Assembly (NCBI GenBank): GCA_027858795.1
Contig: JAQICF010000255.1
Coordinates: forward strand, 1-29,770
Source of the DNA: Candidatus Delongbacteria bacterium
GTDB taxonomy: Bacteria; Delongbacteria; UBA4055
DNA length: 29,770 nucleotides
Direction: 5' to 3'
Part shown: positions 15,805 to 23,192 of the stretch, piece after piece
Numbering within the stretch: the stretch's first letter is position 1
How the letters are laid out: each line of letters begins with the position of its first letter
Notes under the pieces: generated by a model
Told to the model about the DNA's origin: nothing
Database searches by the model: none
The model's input: the letters and a program-made list of their open reading frames with translations, nothing else
Translations under genes and position numbers: made by a program

Positions 15805-15812
15805 TGTAACAA
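15795..15812. promoter_or_regulatory. Rex-type operator overlapping the -10 box
   Basis: TTGTTATATTTGTAACAA is an 18-bp inverted repeat with perfect 6-bp arms and a 6-bp centre. Known Rex operators follow TTGTTAA-N4-TTAACAA or TTGTGA-N6-TCACAA; this one fits apart from inner positions. It covers the -10 box, the expected place for a repressor that lets go when NADH is high. A Rex-receiver protein is encoded in the same block. Confidence 0.65.
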
Positions 15813-15855
15813 ATGAAGACAAAGTGTAACAACAAAACCAATCCGGGAGGATATC

Positions 15856-16224
15856 ATGGAAAAGAAAAAAGTGTTAATCATCGATGACGCAGTTGACTTC
15901 ATCACAGCTTACAAAGCTTACCTAGAAGCAAATGGTTTTGCAGTAATTTCAGCAAACAGTGGAAAAAGCGGAATGGAAAAATTAGTGAATGAAAAACCTG
16001 ACATCGTTATTTTAGATGTAATGATGGAAACACCTGATTCAGGATTTGAATTCATGAACATAATGAAAGAGAAGAATTTAGATACACCAGTGATCTTAAG
16101 TTCTTCAATTGCCAAGGCAAGTCAAAGCAACTTTAACATAAGTTCTTTAGGTGTGAAAGTTGTGATGCAGAAGCCAATTGATCTTGACAAACTTGTTGAA
16201 AATGTAAAGAAGTATACAGCTTAA
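15856..16224 (+). CDS. Receiver-only response regulator (operon gene 1)
   Basis: The 122-aa protein is a single receiver domain: acidic pair Asp10-Asp11, phospho-acceptor Asp54 in VILDVMM, Ser in VILSSS and Lys in MQKPID. No output domain is present, so it should act as a phosphate shuttle, a sink or a protein-binding switch. It is closely similar to the receiver on the Rex fusion and to the receiver-only protein at 22817, sharing the unusual SSIAKA and QKP(I/V)DLD(K/E)L stretches. Start ATG 15856 is 7 nt after GGGAGG. It opens the operon directly behind the promoter and Rex-type site. Likely kinases are the hydrogenase-kinase or the hybrid kinase downstream. Confidence 0.88.
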   Translation: MEKKKVLIIDDAVDFITAYKAYLEANGFAVISANSGKSGMEKLVNEKPDIVILDVMMETPDSGFEFMNIMKEKNLDTPVILSSSIAKASQSNFNISSLGVKVVMQKPIDLDKLVENVKKYTA

Positions 16225-16256
16225 AGCGTTATAAAAATAACAATAGGGTAGATAGA

Positions 16257-16610
16257 ATGAAAAAAATAGAATCTATCGTAGAATTGAACGAAGTAAGGAA
16301 AGTTCTGGAAGATCAAAGAAGGAACGATGAAAGTAATAAAGTGATTATAAAAGTGGCAATGTCAACATGCAGCATTGCCACAGGATCTGCCAAAATAATT
16401 AATGCGTTCCAGGATCAGATGAAAATGCAGGCTATCGATCATAAAGTTATTCAAACAGGATGTATGGGATTATGTCATTCTGAACCGACCGTAGAAGTTA
16501 ATATTCCTGGAAAAGATCCTGTAATGTTCGGTAAAGTAGATGAGAATAAAGTTGTTGAGATAGTTAATCATTTTATTAAAGAAGGTAGAACGGTAGATGG
16601 TTTTATTTAA
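16257..16610 (+). CDS. Thioredoxin-like [2Fe-2S] protein (HndB-like)
   Basis: The 117-aa protein resembles the small thioredoxin-fold [2Fe-2S] subunit of NADP- or NADH-linked [FeFe]-hydrogenases (HndB of Desulfovibrio, or the N-terminal part of HydB). Visible cysteines are Cys38 in STCSIATG and Cys69 and Cys73 in TGCMGLCHSEP, followed by VEVNIPGKDPVMFGKV. A fourth cysteine at the NuoE-type position is absent; a Ser or other ligand might take its place, or the cluster may be altered. It sits 28 nt ahead of the NuoF-like gene, which lacks this domain at its own N-terminus, so the two probably form one electron-transfer unit. Confidence 0.8.
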   Translation: MKKIESIVELNEVRKVLEDQRRNDESNKVIIKVAMSTCSIATGSAKIINAFQDQMKMQAIDHKVIQTGCMGLCHSEPTVEVNIPGKDPVMFGKVDENKVVEIVNHFIKEGRTVDGFI

Positions 16611-16638
16611 TTTATAAATTCAATTCGATGGAAAAAAA

Positions 16639-18105
16639 ATGAAAAAAAATAAACAAATAAAATTAGCACTTAAGAACTGTGGTGGTATAGATCCTGAAAG
16701 AATAGAGGATTACATAGCAGTTGACGGTTATAAAGCCCTGGGAACATGTTTGTTTGAGAAAAAGCCTGGAGATGCTATAGATATAATTAAAGATTCCGGT
16801 CTGAGAGGTCGTGGTGGTGGTGGATTCCCAACAGGCAAAAAGTGGGAAATGGCAGCAAGTTTTGATGCAGATCAAAAATATGTTATTTGTAATGCTGATG
16901 AAGGAGATCCTGGAGCTTTCATGGACAGATCGATCCTTGAAGGAGATCCTCATGTAGTGATCGAAGCAATGGCTATCTGTGGTTATTCTACCGGAGCTTC
17001 TGAGGGGTATGTTTACATCAGAGCAGAATATCCTTTAGCAATTAAAAGACTTTTAAATGCAATTGACCAAGCAAGAGAAGCAGGTCTTCTTGGAAAGAAT
17101 ATTCTCAACAGCGGATTTGATTTTGATATAGCTCTAAAATACGGAGCGGGAGCTTTTGTATGCGGTGAAGAAACGGCATTAATAGCTTCAATGGAAGGTA
17201 AAAGGGGAACACCAGTCATCAAACCTCCTTATCCGGTTGAATGTGGTTACAAAGGTAAACCTACCAACGTAAATAATGTAGAGACATGGGCGAACATTCC
17301 TTCTATAATAAATAAAGGTGCACAGTGGTTCAGCAGTATTGGAACTGAAGGGTCAAAAGGGACAAAAGTATTCGCATTAGCTGGCAAAGTAAAAAATGTA
17401 GGATTGGTCGAAGTTCCTATGGGTACAACTCTTAGAGAGCTGATCTTTGATATCGGTGGTGGAATTATCAACGGGAAAAAATTCAAAGCTGCTCAGTCAG
17501 GTGGACCATCAGGTGGATGTTTAACTGAAAAACATCTTGATACTCCAATAGATTATGAAAGTTTGAAAGCATGTGGTTCTATGATGGGATCAGGTGGAAT
17601 GATAGTAATGGATGAAGATGATTGTATGGTGGGAATGGCTCAGTTCTATCTTGATTTCACTGTAGAAGAAAGTTGTGGAAAATGCGTGCCTTGTAGAGAA
17701 GGAAATCATATTCTTCATGAAATCCTGAAAAAGATCACCCACGGCGAAGGAACTCTTGAAGACCTTGATAAACTGAAGAAAATTTCTGAAGTAGTAAAAA
17801 CTACATCACTTTGTGGACTGGGACAAACAGCTCCGAACCCTGTCCTTTCAACTTTGACAAATTTCTATGATGAATATTACGATCATGTTGTAAATAAAAA
17901 GTGTGCCGCAAAACAGTGTAGATCTTTGCTTGAGTATAGCATTATAGAAGAAAACTGTATCGGATGCTTGCAATGTAAGAGAGTATGCCCTGCTGATGCT
18001 ATCTCAGGAGAATTAAAAGAAAAGCACGTAATAGATCCTGAAGCATGTATAAAGTGTGGTGCATGTGTCAGCAAATGTAAATTTAACGCAATAGTTGTAG
18101 AATAG
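16639..18105 (+). CDS. NuoF-like NADH-binding flavoprotein with C-terminal ferredoxin domain (HydB/HndC-like)
   Basis: The 488-aa subunit oxidises NADH, or reduces NAD+, through FMN and passes electrons to Fe-S clusters. Signatures are GRGGGGFPTGKKW (57-69, nucleotide binding), NADEGDPGAF (85-94, FMN), GAGAFVCGEE (169-178), and a [4Fe-4S] site from Cys346, Cys349, Cys352 and Cys392. A C-terminal 2x[4Fe-4S] ferredoxin domain (Cys440/443/446/450 and Cys470/473/476/480) is typical of soluble HydB/HndC rather than of complex I NuoF. In electron-bifurcating hydrogenases this subunit works with HydA and HydC. Here the next genes are NuoE-like and a hydrogenase-kinase fusion; no normal HydA is present. 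The ATG is preceded by a weak GGA and an A-rich tract. Confidence 0.9.
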   Translation: MKKNKQIKLALKNCGGIDPERIEDYIAVDGYKALGTCLFEKKPGDAIDIIKDSGLRGRGGGGFPTGKKWEMAASFDADQKYVICNADEGDPGAFMDRSILEGDPHVVIEAMAICGYSTGASEGYVYIRAEYPLAIKRLLNAIDQAREAGLLGKNILNSGFDFDIALKYGAGAFVCGEETALIASMEGKRGTPVIKPPYPVECGYKGKPTNVNNVETWANIPSIINKGAQWFSSIGTEGSKGTKVFALAGKVKNVGLVEVPMGTTLRELIFDIGGGIINGKKFKAAQSGGPSGGCLTEKHLDTPIDYESLKACGSMMGSGGMIVMDEDDCMVGMAQFYLDFTVEESCGKCVPCREGNHILHEILKKITHGEGTLEDLDKLKKISEVVKTTSLCGLGQTAPNPVLSTLTNFYDEYYDHVVNKKCAAKQCRSLLEYSIIEENCIGCLQCKRVCPADAISGELKEKHVIDPEACIKCGACVSKCKFNAIVVE

Positions 18106-18114
18106 GAGAGAATA

Positions 18115-18582
18115 ATGAGTTGCGGAGAACATAATTTTAGAGAAAAACTGGTTGAGATTTGTAATGAATTCAAGAATGATCCAAACGATCTTATCGGTGT
18201 ATTGCATAAAGCTCAGGGAGAATTTGGCTTTCTTCCTCAAAAAGTACAAGAAACAGTCGCAGAATTATTGGGAATAGCTTCCTCAAAAGTTTACGGAGTT
18301 GTAACGTTCTATTCTTATTTTACAATGGAACCTAAAGGGAAATATCCCATTTCTGTATGCACGGGAACTGCATGTTATGTAAAAGGTGCGGAAAAAGTCT
18401 TGAAAGAGTTCGAAGAAAAGCTTAATATTAAGAATGGGCAAACAACTCCTGATGGAAAGTTCTCTATGAGCTCACTTAGATGTGTAGGTGCATGTGGGTT
18501 AGCTCCAGTAGTAATGGTGGGAGAAAAAGTTTACGGAAGTGTTGAAGTTGAACAGGTCGAGAAAATTTTGGCAGAATATTAA
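18115..18582 (+). CDS. NuoE-like [2Fe-2S] subunit (HydC/HndA-like)
   Basis: The 155-aa protein matches the 24-kDa NADH dehydrogenase subunit. An N-terminal helical bundle is followed by a thioredoxin-like [2Fe-2S] domain with all four ligands: Cys82 and Cys87 in VCTGTACYVKGA, Cys123 and Cys127 in RCVGACGLAPVV. It partners the NuoF-like subunit in NADH oxidation. It starts 9 nt after that gene's stop with an AGGAGAG site overlapping the upstream 3' end, so they are translationally linked. The order F then E is reversed from complex I operons. It should be a soluble cytoplasmic protein. Confidence 0.92.
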   Translation: MSCGEHNFREKLVEICNEFKNDPNDLIGVLHKAQGEFGFLPQKVQETVAELLGIASSKVYGVVTFYSYFTMEPKGKYPISVCTGTACYVKGAEKVLKEFEEKLNIKNGQTTPDGKFSMSSLRCVGACGLAPVVMVGEKVYGSVEVEQVEKILAEY

Positions 18583-18630
18583 AATATAAAGTTAACATTT
18601 TACTATCTGAGTATAAGTAAAGGATCAATC

Positions 18631-20625
18631 ATGGTACAAAGCAAATATCCACTTATTGTCACTGAAAAAGATAAATGCAAAGTGTGTTATACTTGCGTTA
18701 GGGAATGTCCTGCAAAAGCGATAAAAATTACTAAAGGACAGGCAGAGATAGTTGAAGAAAGGTGTATAGGTTGTGGCAATTGTGTAGTAGTCTGTTCTCA
18801 AAACGCAAAGAAGATCAGAGATTCCAAAGAATCATTGAATAAATTACTTAATGAGAGTAATAAAGTAATTGCTATGATAGCTCCGAGTTTTCCAGCTGAA
18901 TTTATCGAAATTGACGATTATAGAAAATTAGTAACAATGGTAAGAAAGTTGGGCTTTGACAAAGTGGTAGAGGTCTCGTTTGGTGCTGACATTATTGCTT
19001 TAGATTATTTTAAAGCAAAGAAAAATACTGAAAATGAATATTTCATTTCTTCAACTTGTCCTGCAATAGTTAAATTCATAGAAAAATATCATCCTGATAT
19101 TGTAAAGTATTTATCTACTACTGTTTCACCTATGATAGCAATGAGTCGAGTTGTAAAAAAAGAATATGGTTTAGATACAAAAATCGTTTTTTTTGGACCT
19201 TGCCTTGCAAAAAAAGATGAAGCTGAATTATTTATTGATAGCAAGATTGATGCTGTTTTGACTTTCAGAGAACTTAGAGAAATATTTGAAGATAAGAATA
19301 TCGTTCCCTCTTCTGAAAAAAGTGATTTTGATCCTCCTATAGGTGGCAAAGGCTCAATACTTCCTATCACAGGAGGATTGCTTCAAACTGTTGAGGCTTA
19401 TGAAGATATTCCCAATGACAATGTTATTGTTGCTGAAGGGAAAAATGATTTTCCTGAAGCGATCAAAGAGTTTGAATCAGGCATTCTTTGTGGAAACCAT
19501 TTGGATCTCTTATGTTGTAACGGATGCATAATGGGTGCAGGTATGTCAAAAGACGGAAAAAGATTTGAAAGAATGGCCAAGGTATCAGCTTATGTAAAAG
19601 AAAAATTACTGATGAATCAAAAAGAACATGCTGAATATATTGATAAATATAAAAATATTGATTTAATCCGTACCTTTAAAGCTGATGATCAGAGAATATT
19701 GATCGAGAAAGATGAGGCTAAGATAAAATCAATTTTATTTACTATGGGGAAAGTCAAAACAGAAGATGAATTGAATTGTTCTGCATGTGGTTACGAAACG
19801 TGTAGAAAGCATGCCATTGCAATTTTAAAAGGTCTTGCAGAGTCAGAGATGTGTCTTCCATACACTATCGAGCAAATGCATAATTATATAAATATTCTTG
19901 GTGAAACGAATGTAAAGTTGGCAGATGCAAAAGATGCATTGAAAAAATCTGAAAAACTGGCGACTATGGGTCAATTGGCTGCAGGTATAGCTCATGAAGT
20001 AAACAATCCACTCGGTGTCGTTCTTATGTATTCTCATCTTCTCATGGAGGAAATCGATGTTAAGAGTGAATTGCATTCTGACCTGAAGATGATAGCTTCT
20101 CAAGCAGATAGATGTAAAAATATTTTATCAGGATTACTTAACTTTGCAAGAAAGAACGAACTAAAATTAAAAAGTGTTAAGATCAGTGATCTTTTTGAAA
20201 CAGTTATTCAGAGTGTCGTAGTTCCTAAAAGTGTAACAATCACTAATAATCATAAAGAACCTGACAGGCAAATATATCTTGATCCTGATCAGATTGTTCA
20301 AGTCTTCAGTAATCTTATAAAGAATTCTATTGAAGCCATGAATTCAAAAGGGAGCATCGTTGTAGGTTCACGATTCACAACAGATGAAATAATATTTACA
20401 ATTGAAGATGATGGACAAGGTATTCCCAAAGAGAATATAGATAAACTTTTCGAACCATTTTTTACTACAAAGGAAATGGGAAAGGGAACAGGTCTTGGAC
20501 TGGCAGTTTGTTATGGTATAATCAAAATGCATAGAGGGAAAATACTTATTGATTCAAATACAGATGTATCTCTGGGTAAAACAGGCGCAAAATTCACTAT
20601 CAAACTGCCTTTAAGAAAATTATAG
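18631..20625 (+). CDS. [FeFe]-hydrogenase domain fused to a histidine kinase (sensory hydrogenase)
   Basis: The 664-aa protein has: two [4Fe-4S] ferredoxin motifs (Cys16/19/22/26 and Cys45/48/51/55); an [FeFe]-hydrogenase domain (about 75-330); a four-Cys Fe-S domain CSACGYETC...C (Cys383/386/391/408); a short linker; and a histidine kinase with H-box His455 in AHEVNNP, N-box NLIKNSIEAM, and G-boxes DDGQGI and GKGTGLGLAV. The four H-cluster cysteines are kept (Cys143, Cys191, Cys295, Cys299). The residue before Cys143 is Thr142, where catalytic enzymes carry the proton-relay Cys, and the Glu of the third motif is absent. That pattern suits slow sensory hydrogenases rather than bulk H2 turnover. 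Histidine kinase-linked sensory [FeFe] enzymes are a recognised class. No PAS domain lies between sensor and kinase. Likely phospho-targets are the receiver proteins of the operon. Confidence 0.9.
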   Translation: MVQSKYPLIVTEKDKCKVCYTCVRECPAKAIKITKGQAEIVEERCIGCGNCVVVCSQNAKKIRDSKESLNKLLNESNKVIAMIAPSFPAEFIEIDDYRKLVTMVRKLGFDKVVEVSFGADIIALDYFKAKKNTENEYFISSTCPAIVKFIEKYHPDIVKYLSTTVSPMIAMSRVVKKEYGLDTKIVFFGPCLAKKDEAELFIDSKIDAVLTFRELREIFEDKNIVPSSEKSDFDPPIGGKGSILPITGGLLQTVEAYEDIPNDNVIVAEGKNDFPEAIKEFESGILCGNHLDLLCCNGCIMGAGMSKDGKRFERMAKVSAYVKEKLLMNQKEHAEYIDKYKNIDLIRTFKADDQRILIEKDEAKIKSILFTMGKVKTEDELNCSACGYETCRKHAIAILKGLAESEMCLPYTIEQMHNYINILGETNVKLADAKDALKKSEKLATMGQLAAGIAHEVNNPLGVVLMYSHLLMEEIDVKSELHSDLKMIASQADRCKNILSGLLNFARKNELKLKSVKISDLFETVIQSVVVPKSVTITNNHKEPDRQIYLDPDQIVQVFSNLIKNSIEAMNSKGSIVVGSRFTTDEIIFTIEDDGQGIPKENIDKLFEPFFTTKEMGKGTGLGLAVCYGIIKMHRGKILIDSNTDVSLGKTGAKFTIKLPLRKL

Positions 20626-20635
20626 GAACACTATT

Positions 20636-21754
20636 ATGGAAAATTTAAAGATATTAGTAATAGATGATGAATTTGGAATAAGGGAATCAGTAAAAAGAGC
20701 GTTAAGAAAATTTACTGTCAGTCTTCCTTATATTGAAGAGGATTACGGATTCGATATAGATTCTGCAGAAACAGCAGAAGAAGGAATTGAAATGATGAGG
20801 GCAAATAACTATAGTATTTTGCTGCTTGATAATCAACTTCCGGGAATGAATGGTACTGAATTACTTGAAAAACTTCATGAAGAAGACAGCAATATTATTA
20901 CTATCATGATTACAGCTTACGCCTCAATTGAAACTGCCATAACAGCGACAAAGAACGGTGCTTATGATTTTTTAACAAAACCTTTTAAACCCGAAGAATT
21001 AAAAAATGCTGTCCATAAGGCCGGGAAGCATTACATACTCAACAGTGTAACAAAAAAACTTACTGAAGAAAAAAATAAAATTAGATTCCAGTTTATCTCT
21101 GTACTTTCACACGAATTGAAGTCTCCGATAGCTGCGATAAGCAACTATCTTAAGCTGATGGAAAAAAGGATCGGGGGCAACGATATTGAAAGTTATGATG
21201 AGTATATAGAAAGGTCTCAGATACGCATCAAGGATATGGAAAAGTTGATATTTGATCTTCTTGATCTGACCAGAATAGAATCAGGAGAAAAGAAAAGGGA
21301 TCTCGAAGAAGTCAATGTCAGCGAAATAGTTGAAGAGGCTGTATCCAATATTGAAGATATGGTCTTAGTGAAAGAGCTTAAAGTTGATATGGATATTGAG
21401 AATGCAATAATAAATGCCGATAAGACAGAAATAGAGATAATTGTAAATAACTTAATATCCAACGCAATAAAATACAATATTGATAGTGGAAAAATTGAAA
21501 TAAAATTGTTAAAATCCAATGGTGCTCTTAATTTTAGTGTAAGTGACACTGGTATAGGCATTGAAAAAGATGATATAAATAAACTTTTCAAAGAATTTTC
21601 AAGAATTAAGAATGAGAAAACTCTGCATATTTCTGGTAGTGGTATAGGGCTTTCTACTGTAAAGAAAATCGTTGGTCTTTATGATGGAGATATTAAAGTG
21701 GAAAGTGAGTACGGAAAGGGAACAAAATTTACGGTTGAATTAAATAAGATCTAG
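20636..21754 (+). CDS. Hybrid with N-terminal receiver and C-terminal histidine kinase
   Basis: The 372-aa cytoplasmic protein has a receiver domain (about 5-125; acidic pair near Asp10-Asp11, phospho-acceptor Asp65 in LLLDNQLPGMNG, Lys in LTKPFKPEE), then a HisKA domain with His159 in SVLSHELKSP, and a HATPase domain (NNLISNAIKYN, DTGIGI, GSGIGLSTVKK). Receiver-first kinases usually take a phosphate from another kinase and change their own activity. Its gene starts 10 nt after the hydrogenase-kinase, so that protein is the obvious donor, and the Rex-receiver or stand-alone receivers are the obvious next targets. No membrane segment or DNA-binding domain is present. The receiver resembles the NtrC/CheY class more than the three sibling receivers of this operon. 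Confidence 0.88.
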   Translation: MENLKILVIDDEFGIRESVKRALRKFTVSLPYIEEDYGFDIDSAETAEEGIEMMRANNYSILLLDNQLPGMNGTELLEKLHEEDSNIITIMITAYASIETAITATKNGAYDFLTKPFKPEELKNAVHKAGKHYILNSVTKKLTEEKNKIRFQFISVLSHELKSPIAAISNYLKLMEKRIGGNDIESYDEYIERSQIRIKDMEKLIFDLLDLTRIESGEKKRDLEEVNVSEIVEEAVSNIEDMVLVKELKVDMDIENAIINADKTEIEIIVNNLISNAIKYNIDSGKIEIKLLKSNGALNFSVSDTGIGIEKDDINKLFKEFSRIKNEKTLHISGSGIGLSTVKKIVGLYDGDIKVESEYGKGTKFTVELNKI

Positions 21755-21760
21755 AGGTAG

Positions 21761-21766
21761 TATAAT
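21761..21766 (+). promoter_or_regulatory. Possible internal -10 box before rex-receiver
   Basis: TATAAT lies 33 nt before the Rex-receiver gene. A TTGAAT lies upstream but with a 20-nt spacer, longer than usual, so an internal promoter is only possible. Confidence 0.25.
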
Positions 21767-21798
21767 TATTTTTAGATCAAATCAATAGGGGTTACTAT

Positions 21799-22803
21799 AT
21801 GGATACTATCAATGAAAAATCAGTAGAAAGACTCTGTATTTACAGAAGACTTTTAAGAAAACTTATAAAAGATAAAGTTGAATCATTCTATTCGCATGAT
21901 CTTTCTAAGTTGGCACATATTTCATCTGTTCAGATAAGAAGAGACTTAATGCACATCGGATATTCAGGCAGCAACAGAAAGGGATATGAGACAAAGAAGA
22001 TATATAAAAGCATCAATCAGATCATTGATAGTAAAAAAGTTATGAACATATGCATCGTAGGTATCGGAAATCTCGGAAAAGCTCTAGTTAATTTCTATGC
22101 TGAACAGAATGATAAGATAAGGATATCAGCTTTATTTGATATAGATAAAAATATGGTAGATTACAAATATAACGGTATCCATTGTTTTCATGTAGACAGG
22201 ATGGCAGAGATAATCAAAGAGCACGATATTAAGATCGGGATTATTTCATCTTCAAGTCAAAGCGCAGCCTATACTGCTGATATAATGAAAAATAATGGTG
22301 TTAAATCAATTATAAATTTCACGACTACTCCATTGAATCTGCCTGACAACATGTTCCTCGAAGAAGTTGATATCACTACTTCAATTGAAAAATCAGCCTA
22401 TTTTACGAAGAACCTCATAGAAGAGGAAGAGAACTCTGATATAGTGAAAAAGATCCTTGTCGTAGATGATGATATTGATATTACAAAAGCATATAAAGCT
22501 CTTCTGGATAAAGAAGGATATATTGTAGATACAGCTTCAAGTTCTTCAGAAGGATTGGAAAAAGTAAAAAAAGATAAACCGGATCTTGTCATACTTGATA
22601 TCATGATGGAAAACTCAGACTCAGGTTTTATTTTTCTAAACGAATTGAAAGAACAGAACCTTGATGTTCCAGTGATATTAAGTTCATCAATTGCAAAAGC
22701 AACTGGAAATCTACTTGATGTTTCACAGCTGAATATTAAAATGATAATGCAGAAACCTGTTGATCTTGATGAATTGACAAAACTCGTAAAAAAGTATACT
22801 TAA
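21799..22803 (+). CDS. Rex-type redox repressor fused to a response-regulator receiver domain
   Basis: Residues 1-205 match Rex: an N-terminal winged helix with SSVQIRRDL and the following GYSGSNRKGYET, a Rossmann NAD(H)-binding fold with VGIGNLGKAL (87-96) and an acidic strand end ALFDID, and a C-terminal YFTKNL helix that in Rex makes the domain-swapped dimer. Residues 217-334 form a complete receiver: Asp223-Asp225, phospho-acceptor Asp267 in VILDIMM, Ser in VILSSS, Lys319 in MQKPVDLDEL. Classical Rex is about 210 residues and has no receiver. Rex senses the NADH/NAD+ ratio and releases DNA when NADH binds; the receiver should add phosphorylation control. The Rex-type palindrome at 15795-15812 is its likely target. 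The frame is continuous, so this is a true fusion. Confidence 0.88.
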   Translation: MDTINEKSVERLCIYRRLLRKLIKDKVESFYSHDLSKLAHISSVQIRRDLMHIGYSGSNRKGYETKKIYKSINQIIDSKKVMNICIVGIGNLGKALVNFYAEQNDKIRISALFDIDKNMVDYKYNGIHCFHVDRMAEIIKEHDIKIGIISSSSQSAAYTADIMKNNGVKSIINFTTTPLNLPDNMFLEEVDITTSIEKSAYFTKNLIEEEENSDIVKKILVVDDDIDITKAYKALLDKEGYIVDTASSSSEGLEKVKKDKPDLVILDIMMENSDSGFIFLNELKEQNLDVPVILSSSIAKATGNLLDVSQLNIKMIMQKPVDLDELTKLVKKYT

Positions 22804-22816
22804 CTTCGAGGTAATT

Positions 22817-23179
22817 ATGAAGAAAATCCTGATAATCGATGATGATATTGATACAATAACTGCTTATAGTGCCTTTTTCAAATCGAAAGGTTATCTAGTT
22901 GAAAGTGCTCACAACACTAAAGTAGGTAAAAAATTGATCAACGAATTTAATCCCGAACTTATAATCCTAGATGTTATGATGGATGAACCAGATGAGGGTT
23001 TTGTTTTTGCTCAGCATCTGCTCGATAACAAAGTGAAGATTCCTGTGATAATAACTTCATCCATAGCCAAAGCAGGTCAGGAGATATTTGATATAAATAT
23101 ACCGAATGTGAAATATTTATTACAAAAACCTGTAGATTTGGATGAATTGTTAAAATACACAGAAAAGATTCTTTCATAA
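22817..23179 (+). CDS. Receiver-only response regulator (operon gene 8)
   Basis: The 120-aa single receiver domain has acidic residues Asp8-Asp10, phospho-acceptor Asp52 in IILDVMM, Ser/Thr in VIITSS and Lys in LLQKPVDLDEL. It starts 13 nt after the Rex-receiver gene behind a GAGG site, and is a paralogue of that gene's receiver and of the first operon gene. The order Rex-receiver then receiver suggests a tandem duplication of the receiver module. With no output domain it probably competes for phosphate or binds a partner, for example the neighbouring Fe-S/PAS protein or phosphatase. Confidence 0.87.
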   Translation: MKKILIIDDDIDTITAYSAFFKSKGYLVESAHNTKVGKKLINEFNPELIILDVMMDEPDEGFVFAQHLLDNKVKIPVIITSSIAKAGQEIFDINIPNVKYLLQKPVDLDELLKYTEKILS

Positions 23180-23192
23180 TTAAGGAATAAAA

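Noticed and set aside
15620..15829. 69-codon open frame before the redox operon
   Set aside because: It runs through a 23-bp palindrome and the operon promoter with its Rex-type site, and has no ribosome site; the region is regulatory.
18631..20625. Calling the hydrogenase-kinase a catalytic HydA
   Set aside because: The proton-relay Cys is replaced by Thr, the third motif lacks its Glu, and a full histidine kinase occupies the C-terminus, so a sensory role fits better.
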